From an uncultured Muribaculaceae bacterium (GTDB lineage Bacteria; Bacteroidota; Bacteroidia; Bacteroidales; Muribaculaceae), in the NCBI GenBank assembly GCA_910579305.1, contig CAJTTA010000002.1, positions 1 through 64,000 of the forward strand: a stretch of DNA of 64,000 nt. The letters run 5' to 3'. Of the stretch, positions 44,321 to 51,113 are shown in pieces; the first letter of the stretch is position 1, and the number at the start of each line of letters is the position of its first letter. Under the pieces are notes generated by a model that saw only the letters and a list, made by a program, of their open reading frames with translations, was not told the origin of the DNA and ran no database searches. The translations under genes were made by a program, and so were the position numbers.

Positions 44321-45313
44321 TTAGTCCTGATTGAGGTTCACGCGCTTGAATGAAAGCACTGTAAGGCCTTTCTTGGTTCCGTCAAGGAACTGTCCTACAG
44401 TGATTTTGGGATCGCGGTGGAACTCCTGCTCTACGAGCACGTTCTCCTTGAAGAACTTGCCGAGACGTCCCTTTGCGATATTCTGAATCATCTGCTCGGG
44501 CATGTGGGCAGCCTTTTCCTCAGCGGCAGCTTTCATGATCTCGCGACCCTTGGCAGCCTCCTCGGCAGTGATCCAGCCCTTGGTGATATTGCTCTCGATG
44601 TGCTCCTCGGAGTCGAAGTGATTGGGGTTGAGACCCGCCTTGCGCAGAGCGCCTTCTGCAGCCTTCTGCACCTGTTCGGCCTTGGTCTTGTCGATAGCCA
44701 CCTTGATTTCAGTGTCTATAACCTCCTGAGAGATAGCCTCGCGGGTTGCTGCCATAGGATTCATGGCGGCTACCTGAAGAGCCACTTCACGGCCTACGCC
44801 TTCATCTATGCCGGCCTCCGTGAGACCTACAATAGTTGAGAGCTTGTGATTGAAATGGTCGTAAGCGGCCACTGAAGGAGCCTCTACGTACTCATACGCG
44901 CCCAGCTCCATCTTCTCACCTGTCTTGCCGATTTCATCGGTGATGAGTTCAGCTATCGTGCGACCGTCGATAGTGATATTCTTCACTTCATCAAGGCTCT
45001 TGGCTCCTGCAAGCAGAGCGGCTTCGAGAATCTTCTTGGTGAGAGCGCGGAAAGACTCGTTGTTGGCCACGAAGTCGGTCTCACACTTGAGAGCGACAAT
45101 TGCAGCAAAGCCCTCTTTGGCGCCTGAAAGCACACAGCCCTCGGCTGCCTCGCGATCTTCACGCTTGGCGGCGACAGCCTGACCTTTTTTACGGATTATT
45201 TCGATGGCGGCCTCAAGATTACCCTCGGTCTCAGCCAGAGCGTTCTTGCAGTCCATCATGCCTGCGCCGGTCATCTTGCGCAGCTTCTTGATATCTTCGA
45301 TTGATACTGCCAT
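44321..45313 (-). CDS. tsf: Elongation factor Ts
   Basis: A 330-residue nucleotide exchange factor for EF-Tu. The N-terminal UBA-like domain (IKKLRKMTGAGMMDCKNALAE) and the core motif EGFAAIVALKCETDFVA are clear; two dimerisation subdomains follow, and the protein is the long Bacteroidetes form. It follows rpsB after 108 bases in the ribosomal gene group L13-S9-S2-EF-Ts. Confidence 0.97.
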   Translation of the reverse strand: MAVSIEDIKKLRKMTGAGMMDCKNALAETEGNLEAAIEIIRKKGQAVAAKREDREAAEGCVLSGAKEGFAAIVALKCETDFVANNESFRALTKKILEAALLAGAKSLDEVKNITIDGRTIAELITDEIGKTGEKMELGAYEYVEAPSVAAYDHFNHKLSTIVGLTEAGIDEGVGREVALQVAAMNPMAATREAISQEVIDTEIKVAIDKTKAEQVQKAAEGALRKAGLNPNHFDSEEHIESNITKGWITAEEAAKGREIMKAAAEEKAAHMPEQMIQNIAKGRLGKFFKENVLVEQEFHRDPKITVGQFLDGTKKGLTVLSFKRVNLNQD

Positions 45314-45355
45314 ATCAGTATTCCTTTAAAATTGGAGTGTTTATAAATTTATATT

Positions 45356-45392
45356 CGGGAGACCGTAGCCACTTTGGGTTGCCAGCCTCCCG
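45356..45392 (-). other. Inverted repeat in the rpsB-tsf spacer
   Basis: CGGGAG (45356-45361) and CTCCCG (45387-45392) could pair around a 25-base loop between rpsB and tsf. It may act as an attenuator that lowers tsf expression or as an RNA-processing site; support is limited to the short stem. Confidence 0.3.
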
Positions 45393-45421
45393 ATGAGCTT
45401 TAGTCTTTGGATTGACGCTTA

Positions 45422-46240
45422 TCAAGCCTCGGCCACAGTCTCAGCAGCTGCTTCCTGAACGGGAGCCTCTGCGGGAGCCTCGTTGCGACGCACGCGACGA
45501 CGCTTGCCGGGAGCGGGAGCTGCCTCGGCCTCTCCCTCCTCGGTCTTCTCTACCTTGCGCTCTTCAAGACCCTCGGCCATAGCGGCGCAGACAGTGTCGA
45601 GAATAAGCTCGATGCTCTTGGAGGCATCGTCATTGGCGGGAATAACGTAGTCTACATTGGAAGGATCGGAATTGGTGTCGACCATTGCGAACACAGGTAT
45701 GCCAAGGCGGTTGGCCTCAGCTACAGCGATGTGCTCCTTCATAACGTCTACCACGAAGAGAGCCGACGGGAGACGCACCAGGCTTGCGATGGAGCCGAGA
45801 GTCTTCTCAAGCTTCGCACGCTGGCGGGTGATCTGGAGACGCTCGCGCTTTGAGAGATTCTCAAAGGTGCCGTCCTTGGTCATTTTGTCGATAGTATCCA
45901 TCTTCTTCACAGCCTTGCGGATGGTGGGGAAGTTGGTGAGCATACCGCCGGGCCAGCGCTCTATCACATAGGGCATGCCTATGGCCGCAGCCTTTTCGGC
46001 GATGGCTTCCTTGGCCTGCTTCTTCGTGGCCACGAAGAGTACCTTCTTGCCTGACTTAGCCATCTGGCGGAGAGCATTGGCGGCCTCTTCTACCTTGGCG
46101 GCAGTCTTGTAGAGGTCGATGATGTGGATGCCGTTACGCTCCATGAAGATGTAGGGAGCCATAGCGGGGTTCCATTTACGTTTGAGGTGGCCGAAGTGGC
46201 AGCCGGCTTCGAGAAGCTGGTCAAAAGTGGGTGTTGCCAT
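45422..46240 (-). CDS. rpsB: 30S ribosomal protein S2
   Basis: A 272-residue S2 with the start TFDQLLEAGCHFGHLKRKWNP and the internal signature PGGMLTNFPTIRKAVKK. The C-terminal 45 residues are an Ala/Glu-rich, partly basic extension (GKRRRVRRNEAPAEAP) seen in Bacteroidetes. A 307-base gap separates it from rpsI upstream. Confidence 0.97.
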   Translation of the reverse strand: MATPTFDQLLEAGCHFGHLKRKWNPAMAPYIFMERNGIHIIDLYKTAAKVEEAANALRQMAKSGKKVLFVATKKQAKEAIAEKAAAIGMPYVIERWPGGMLTNFPTIRKAVKKMDTIDKMTKDGTFENLSKRERLQITRQRAKLEKTLGSIASLVRLPSALFVVDVMKEHIAVAEANRLGIPVFAMVDTNSDPSNVDYVIPANDDASKSIELILDTVCAAMAEGLEERKVEKTEEGEAEAAPAPGKRRRVRRNEAPAEAPVQEAAAETVAEA

Positions 46241-46547
46241 TGATTGAAATATTGTTTACGTTCTTTTAATTATACAACCGTGAGGTAGGGAACGTGTCCA
46301 TCCTCTCGGTTTAGATACTAAACTTATATCATGTCTGCCGGAGAGCATGTGTCTGCCGGAGTTCATGTCTTTTTAATTAAGCGCCTGGGGATAACGCAAC
46401 AGGATATATGTGCCTGCAGCACTGCGGTTAAAACATGTGCGGATCACGAGGCGGCACGATCCTATATCCTCAGGCTCAATTTATGCGCATACCGGCGCAG
46501 CGCTCTCCATGGGGCACCACACCGATATCACGCAACCTGAAGGAGCA
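46241..46547 (-). other. 307-base untranslated region between rpsI and rpsB
   Basis: No gene and no clear TAnnTTTG element were found. It holds an 18-base tandem repeat (46332-46367) and a possible long-range pairing: AGGATATA (46401-46408) with TATATCCT (46463-46470), extended by GCCTG/CAGGC outside. A structured S2 mRNA leader is possible because S2 autoregulation is known in other bacteria, but this is inference. Confidence 0.4.
46332..46367. repeat. Two tandem 18-base repeats upstream of rpsB
   Basis: TGTCTGCCGGAGAGCATG is followed directly by TGTCTGCCGGAGTTCATG; the two copies differ at two adjacent bases. They lie 92-127 bases upstream of the rpsB start. Confidence 0.75.
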
Positions 46548-46934
46548 TTAACGCTTTGAGAACTGGAAGCGCTTGCGGGCCTTGGGCTGACCAGGCTTCT
46601 TGCGCTCCACGGCACGGGGGTCGCGGGTCATGAAGCCTTCGGCACGAAGAGCGGGCTTATCCTCGGGATTGATCTTGACAAGAGCGCGGGCTATTGCAAG
46701 GCGGAGAGCCTCAGCCTGGCCTTTGTAGCCACCGCCGTTGAGGTTGGCCTTGATGTCATATTTCTCAAGCACGTCGAGCACGCTCAGAGGCTGCTTTACG
46801 ATATACTGGAGTATGCTTGAAGGGAAATAAACGCCGAGATCGCGCTTGTTGATCACGATATTGCCGGAACCCTCGGTGAGGTAAACACGGGCTACAGCGG
46901 CCTTACGACGGCCTAATGCATTGATTTTTTCCAT
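46548..46934 (-). CDS. rpsI: 30S ribosomal protein S9
   Basis: A 128-residue S9: GRRKAAVARVYL near the start, NGGGYKGQAEALRLAIARAL in the middle and the invariant basic end (KARKRFQFSKR) whose last Arg reaches the P-site tRNA. It lies eight bases after rplM, with which it forms the usual L13-S9 operon. Confidence 0.97.
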   Translation of the reverse strand: MEKINALGRRKAAVARVYLTEGSGNIVINKRDLGVYFPSSILQYIVKQPLSVLDVLEKYDIKANLNGGGYKGQAEALRLAIARALVKINPEDKPALRAEGFMTRDPRAVERKKPGQPKARKRFQFSKR

Positions 46935-46942
46935 CTCTTAGT

Positions 46943-47419
46943 TTATTTCACTGTGTTGATGTCGATTACTTTGGGATTCTCTGAAGCGTGGGGATGCTCG
47001 GAGCCATTGTAGACATAGAGATTGTCGAGCTGACGGGCGCCCAGGCGAGTCTTGGGAAGCATGCCCTTCACCACCTTGGTATAGAGGGGGTGATGACCGT
47101 TGGCACGGAGCTTGAAGCTCTTCTTCATGAGGGTCTCGGGAGTAAACTCACGCTGTCCGCCGGGATAGCCGGTGTAGCGCAGATATACGCGATCGGTGAA
47201 CTTGCTGCCGGTCATCTTCACCTTCTCGGCGTTGATGATGATCACGTTGTCGCCACAGTCCATGTTGGGAGTATAGTTGGGCTTGTTCTTGCCACGGAGG
47301 ATTTTGGCCACTTTGGCGCAAAGACGGCCGAGCACCTGGTCGGTAGCGTCTACCACTACCCATTCCTTTGTGATGGTAGCGGGGGTGGCTGATTGAGTTT
47401 TAAGACTTAAAGTATCCAC
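46943..47419 (-). CDS. rplM: 50S ribosomal protein L13
   Basis: A 158-residue L13. After DTLSLKTQSATPATITKEW comes the conserved WVVVDATDQVLGRLCAKVAKILRG region, then CGDNVIIINAEKV and GMLPKTRLGA. The start is GTG at 47419, matching the MDTLS start of Bacteroides L13. First gene of the L13-S9 operon, with a 108-base leader behind a consensus promoter. Confidence 0.96.
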   Translation of the reverse strand: MDTLSLKTQSATPATITKEWVVVDATDQVLGRLCAKVAKILRGKNKPNYTPNMDCGDNVIIINAEKVKMTGSKFTDRVYLRYTGYPGGQREFTPETLMKKSFKLRANGHHPLYTKVVKGMLPKTRLGARQLDNLYVYNGSEHPHASENPKVIDINTVK

Positions 47420-47530
47420 TTTAACTGTTTGTTTATTTGAAGATTAGATCGCCCGATAACTACTCGCCACAGTCGGCCAAAACCATGTGCGGGGCTACCC
47501 TCGGGACAGGGGTTGGATATAATCGGCCTG
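47420..47530 (-). other. Untranslated leader of the L13-S9 operon
   Basis: About 108 bases lie between the predicted transcription start and the rplM GTG. The 5' half is GC-rich (with GAGGGTAGCCCC and GTGGCGAGTAG segments) and the last 35 bases before the start are AT-rich and unstructured. That layout resembles ribosomal-protein autoregulatory leaders, but I could not assign a known RNA family. Confidence 0.35.
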
Positions 47531-47561
47531 CAAAGTTACACATTTTTTCTTTCTCCACAAA
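47531..47561 (-). promoter_or_regulatory. Promoter of the L13-S9 operon
   Basis: Minus strand TTTG (47561-47558), 19 bases, TAACTTTG (47538-47531), a perfect match to the consensus. Confidence 0.8.
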
Positions 47562-47652
47562 ATTTTTTCACATCGCGGTATGGACATTCAACGATTCTTC
47601 TCCGAATTTGTTTCTATATACATAACGACTCTCATTCTAACGACATTACAAC

Positions 47653-48303
47653 ATGCAAGGATATATAAGTATAGGTGTCTTCATAGACGGCGGTTACTAC
47701 GCCAAGGTCAACCGCGCGCTTAAGAAGCTTGAAAATTCCATAATACGCGTGCGGTCGCTATTCGATTTCATCAGCGAGAGACTCGCAAAGGCCGAAGGGG
47801 TGAACACGTCAGACTGCCAGATCACTGAAGCGCATTACTTCAGAGGACGATTCAGAGTCAAAGAGGCTTATGACAAGCATCTCTTATATAACGAACGCAA
47901 ATTTGAGGATACGCTCATCGAAAACGACGTGGTGTTCCATTATAAGCACCTGCGCGAGATAGACCGTAACGGTGTTACTGAAGTGATAGAGAAAGGAGTG
48001 GACGTATGGTTTGCTCTTGAAGCATATGAACTGGCCACATTCCGGCGCTTCGACTACGTGATACTCATCACCGGCGACGCCGATCACGAAATGCTCGTGC
48101 GCAAGCTTAAAGCGCTCAAAATCAAAGTTGTGCTTCTCACATGGAATCTTACCGACGCCGAAGCGACGTCGCCACTGCTCAAAGAGGAGGCCGGGCATCA
48201 CTGGGAGCTCAGCGAGCTCACACGCACTCATCCCGCACTGAGCCGACATTTGCTCTACAGACTGCGCAGCGAACCATCACCGGAACTTGGAGAAACTTTT
48301 TAG
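47653..48303 (+). CDS. NYN-domain (LabA-like PIN fold) protein
   Basis: A 216-residue protein with an N-terminal NYN ribonuclease fold: ISIGVFIDGGYYAK places the first acidic residue at D12, and LITGDADHEMLVRKLKALK near 137-155 supplies further acidic residues, followed by KVVLLTWN. NYN proteins are predicted metal-dependent RNases. The last 45 residues are variable. The gene stands alone, divergent from rplM; sufE starts 86 bases downstream behind its own -7 element. RNA target unknown. Confidence 0.85.
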   Translation: MQGYISIGVFIDGGYYAKVNRALKKLENSIIRVRSLFDFISERLAKAEGVNTSDCQITEAHYFRGRFRVKEAYDKHLLYNERKFEDTLIENDVVFHYKHLREIDRNGVTEVIEKGVDVWFALEAYELATFRRFDYVILITGDADHEMLVRKLKALKIKVVLLTWNLTDAEATSPLLKEEAGHHWELSELTRTHPALSRHLLYRLRSEPSPELGETF

Positions 48304-48337
48304 TGCCAATTTGACCGATTAATCGAAAAAATTTACG

Positions 48338-48345
48338 TAAATTTG
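48338..48345 (+). promoter_or_regulatory. -7 element for sufE
   Basis: TAAATTTG 41 bases upstream of the sufE region's predicted leader end. TTTG at 48310-48313 is 24 bases upstream, longer than usual. A 10-bp palindrome CGATTAATCG (48316-48325) sits in the spacer and could be an operator. Confidence 0.5.
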
Positions 48346-48389
48346 TGAGCGCATGGAGTGGCCATGCGCCCACCTTATCGTATAACAAC

Positions 48390-48845
48390 ATGAGTATCAA
48401 CGAAATACAGGATGAAATCATAGAAGAATTCGAAGGTCTCACCGACTGGATGGATCGCTATGCCTATATTATAGAACTCGGAGGGCAGCTCCCCCCGATG
48501 GATGAGAGATACAAAGTGCCGGCCAACCTGATAGAAGGTTGCCAAAGCCGCGTGTGGATCGAAGCCCGGGAAAGCGAGGAGATGTCCTGCAATGAAAAGA
48601 AAATAAAATTTGAAGCTGACTCCGATGCCATGATAGTAAAAGGCATCGTAGCCCTGCTCATGAGAGTGCTTGATATGCGCACTCCCGATGAGATTCTAAA
48701 TGCCGACCTCTATTTCATAGACCGCATAGGTCTGCGCGATCACCTCTCCCCCACACGATCCAACGGCCTCGTGGCAATGCTGAAGCAGATACGCCTCTAC
48801 GCCGTGGCCTTCAAGGCCCGCGCCGAAGCTGCAGGCCAGGCGTGA
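48390..48845 (+). CDS. sufE: SufE family sulfur acceptor
   Basis: A 151-residue cytoplasmic protein that accepts persulfide sulfur from SufS for Fe-S cluster assembly. The core LGGQLPPMDERYKVPANLIEGCQSRVW contains the active-site Cys of the GCQS motif. Length is normal. No suf operon genes are adjacent, and the gene precedes a peptide transporter gene by 46 bases. The ATG at 48390 is chosen over an in-frame GTG that overlaps the -7 box. Confidence 0.93.
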   Translation: MSINEIQDEIIEEFEGLTDWMDRYAYIIELGGQLPPMDERYKVPANLIEGCQSRVWIEARESEEMSCNEKKIKFEADSDAMIVKGIVALLMRVLDMRTPDEILNADLYFIDRIGLRDHLSPTRSNGLVAMLKQIRLYAVAFKARAEAAGQA

Positions 48846-48891
48846 CCCAGCCCCGACAAATCTTATAATCTCTAACTAATAATCCCTTATC

Positions 48892-50400
48892 ATGTTTAAA
48901 AACCAACCCAAAGGACTTGTTCCTGCTGCTTTGAGCAACATGGGAGAACGCTTCGGCTACTACATAATGAATGCCGTGCTCGTGCTCTTCCTCTGCTCCA
49001 AGTTCGGCCTCTCGGAAGAAACCAGCGCGCTGGTCTATTCTTTCTTCTATGCCGGAATCTATGTTCTCAGCCTTGTCGGAGGCCTTATCGCCGACAAGAC
49101 TCAGAACTACAAAGGCACCATCATATGGGGTCTTATCATCATGACGCTTGGCTACGTCGTGCTCTCCATCCCCATCCTCGCCACATCGGAAAACACTACC
49201 TGGCTCCTCTCGCTGACATGTGCCGCGCTTTTCTTCATAGCATTCGGCAACGGCCTCTTCAAGGGCAACCTCCAGGCCATTGTAGGACAACTTTACGATG
49301 ACCCCCGCTATGCGTCACAGCGCGACTCCGGCTTCCAAATCTTCTACGTGTTCATCAACATCGGCGGCGTGCTCGCGCCCTTCGTGGCCCCGATGCTCCG
49401 CTCATGGTGGCTCGGAGTGCACAATCTCACCTACAATGCCAAGCTCCCCGCCCTCTGCCATGAGTATCTCAGCGTAACAGACAATATGAACCAGCAGAAC
49501 GCCGACAACCTGTATGCCCTCATCACACAGGTAGGCGGCGACACCTCCGGTGACATCTCCAATTTCTGTTCCACTTATCTTGACGTGTTCAACACCGGCA
49601 TCCACTACTCCTTCATAGCCTCTGTGGCTGCCATGCTCATCTCCCTCTTCATCTTCATCATCATCAAGAAAGGACTCCCCTCTCCCACCAGGAAAGAGGC
49701 TGTGGAGTCAGTGAAATACACTCCTGATGAAAAAGCCCGCATGGCCAAGGAGATCAAGCAGCGCATGGCTGCACTCTTCGCCGTGCTCGGCATCGCGATC
49801 TTCTTCTGGTTCTCTTTCCACCAGAACGGCACGTCGCTCTCCCTCTTCGCCCGCGACTTCGTGGAAAGCGGCTCTATCGCTCCCGAAATATGGCAGGCCC
49901 TCAACCCCTTCTATGTGATAATCCTCACCCCTGTGGTAATCGCCATCTTCTCTGCGCTCGCCCGCCGCGGCAAAGAAATCTCCACTCCTAAAAAGATAGC
50001 CATAGGCATGGGCCTCGCAGGAATAGCCTATCTCTTCCTTATGATCTACTCTCTCTGGATGGGATATCCCTCTGCCACTGAATTCCGTGCCGAGGGAGGA
50101 GTCATGTCCGGCCCCTGGGTGCTCATAGTGCTTTATTTCTTCCTCACAGTAGCCGAGCTGTTCATCTCTCCGCTCGGACTCAGCTTCGTATCAAAGGTAG
50201 CGCCCAAGCATATGCAGGGCCTGTGCCAGGGTCTCTGGCTCGGCGCCACAGCTGTGGGCAACGTGCTGCTGTGGATCGGCCCTCTCATCTACAACGCCGC
50301 TCCCATATGGGTGGCCTGGACCGTATTCCTCGCTGTCTGCATCATATCAATGGGCATAATGTTCGGTATGGTGAAATGGTTGGAACGCGTCACAGCTTAA
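48892..50400 (+). CDS. POT/PTR-family proton-dependent peptide transporter
   Basis: A 502-residue inner-membrane MFS protein. The ExxERFxYY signature is present as SNMGERFGYYIM in TM1, and GGLIADKTQNYKG is the MFS loop 2-3 motif. Around twelve to fourteen hydrophobic segments are visible, with GNGLFKGNLQAIVGQLY in TM4-5 and LSFVSKVAPKHMQGLCQGLWLG in the late part. Such transporters import di- and tripeptides with protons. It is probably cotranscribed with the Crp/Fnr gene 22 bases downstream. Confidence 0.93.
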   Translation: MFKNQPKGLVPAALSNMGERFGYYIMNAVLVLFLCSKFGLSEETSALVYSFFYAGIYVLSLVGGLIADKTQNYKGTIIWGLIIMTLGYVVLSIPILATSENTTWLLSLTCAALFFIAFGNGLFKGNLQAIVGQLYDDPRYASQRDSGFQIFYVFINIGGVLAPFVAPMLRSWWLGVHNLTYNAKLPALCHEYLSVTDNMNQQNADNLYALITQVGGDTSGDISNFCSTYLDVFNTGIHYSFIASVAAMLISLFIFIIIKKGLPSPTRKEAVESVKYTPDEKARMAKEIKQRMAALFAVLGIAIFFWFSFHQNGTSLSLFARDFVESGSIAPEIWQALNPFYVIILTPVVIAIFSALARRGKEISTPKKIAIGMGLAGIAYLFLMIYSLWMGYPSATEFRAEGGVMSGPWVLIVLYFFLTVAELFISPLGLSFVSKVAPKHMQGLCQGLWLGATAVGNVLLWIGPLIYNAAPIWVAWTVFLAVCIISMGIMFGMVKWLERVTA

Positions 50401-50422
50401 AGCCTGTCATGACCTCATCCCT

Positions 50423-50989
50423 ATGATGCCGTTAAGCCACATAATCGACGGCGTGCATCACATCGCCCCGGCCTCCATCGCTCTGATGGAGGCCGAGGCC
50501 ACTATATCACACTTTGCCAAAGGGGAAAGACTCGTAGAGCAAGGGCATCCATGCCATCACATCTTCTTCGCAGCCGCAGGATTATGCCGGTCTCTGCATG
50601 AAGAGGACGGCCGCGAAGACACACGCTGGTTTGCCACTCCGGGCGATGTCTTCACTTCCATATGCGCATGGCATAACAACGAGGCCGCGATATTCTCCAT
50701 CGAGGCCATAACCCCATTGTCGTGCTATGTCATCGACTTCACATCCATGCGACGCCTGCTGGCCGCCGATGAAGGCATACGCCAATGGGCCATGAGGCTG
50801 CTGGCTGAGTCTCTCTACGTGCTGGAAAAGCGATATACCATCATCGGGCGCGGATCAGCACGGGAGCGCTACGAGGCTCTGATCAAAGGGCGCCCTAAAG
50901 AAATGATCAATCTCATTCCGCTGAAATACATAGCATCTTACTTGAAAATCACACAAGAAACACTCTCAAGAGTGAGACGGTACAAGTAG
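50423..50989 (+). CDS. Crp/Fnr-family transcriptional regulator
   Basis: A 188-residue regulator: a cyclic-nucleotide-binding-like beta-roll (about 15-110), a dimerisation helix (about 118-140) and a short C-terminal helix-turn-helix (IPLKYIASYLKITQETLSRVRR) that ends four residues after the recognition helix, as is usual in Bacteroidetes. The recognition helix ETLSR (E179, S182, R183) matches the E-x-x-S-R pattern with which E. coli FNR reads TTGAT half-sites. There are no N-terminal Fe-S cysteines, and the beta-roll lacks the CRP cAMP-binding RxS motif, so the signal is unknown. An FNR-type palindrome lies 36 bases after its stop. Confidence 0.9.
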   Translation: MMPLSHIIDGVHHIAPASIALMEAEATISHFAKGERLVEQGHPCHHIFFAAAGLCRSLHEEDGREDTRWFATPGDVFTSICAWHNNEAAIFSIEAITPLSCYVIDFTSMRRLLAADEGIRQWAMRLLAESLYVLEKRYTIIGRGSARERYEALIKGRPKEMINLIPLKYIASYLKITQETLSRVRRYK

Positions 50990-51024
50990 CAGGCACAATA
51001 ATTCCTCTTGATACACGCAAGAAT

Positions 51025-51038
51025 TTGACCTACATCAA
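51025..51038. promoter_or_regulatory. FNR-type operator candidate (TTGAC-N4-ATCAA)
   Basis: TTGACCTACATCAA differs from the FNR consensus TTGAT-N4-ATCAA at one base and extends to TTTGA-N6-TCAAA. Its centre is about 40-41 bases upstream of the start predicted from the -7 box at 51061, the class II activator position. The Crp/Fnr gene directly upstream has a matching recognition helix. Confidence 0.6.
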
Positions 51039-51060
51039 AGACACAATCACATATTTACAT

Positions 51061-51068
51061 TATCTTTG
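51061..51068 (+). promoter_or_regulatory. -7 element of the 51.1 kb secreted-protein gene
   Basis: TATCTTTG with no TTTG at the -33 position; the FNR-type palindrome takes its place. Predicted start near 51072, 42 bases before the ATG. Confidence 0.6.
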
Positions 51069-51113
51069 CTGCCATAATTACCTTCTATCAATTTACTAAC
51101 GACTATTATATTT

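Noticed and set aside
46331..46540. 69-codon open frame on the plus strand between rpsI and rpsB
   Set aside because: No promoter, no recognisable protein pattern, and it is antisense to the presumed ribosomal operon transcript; its repeats are better described as DNA repeats.
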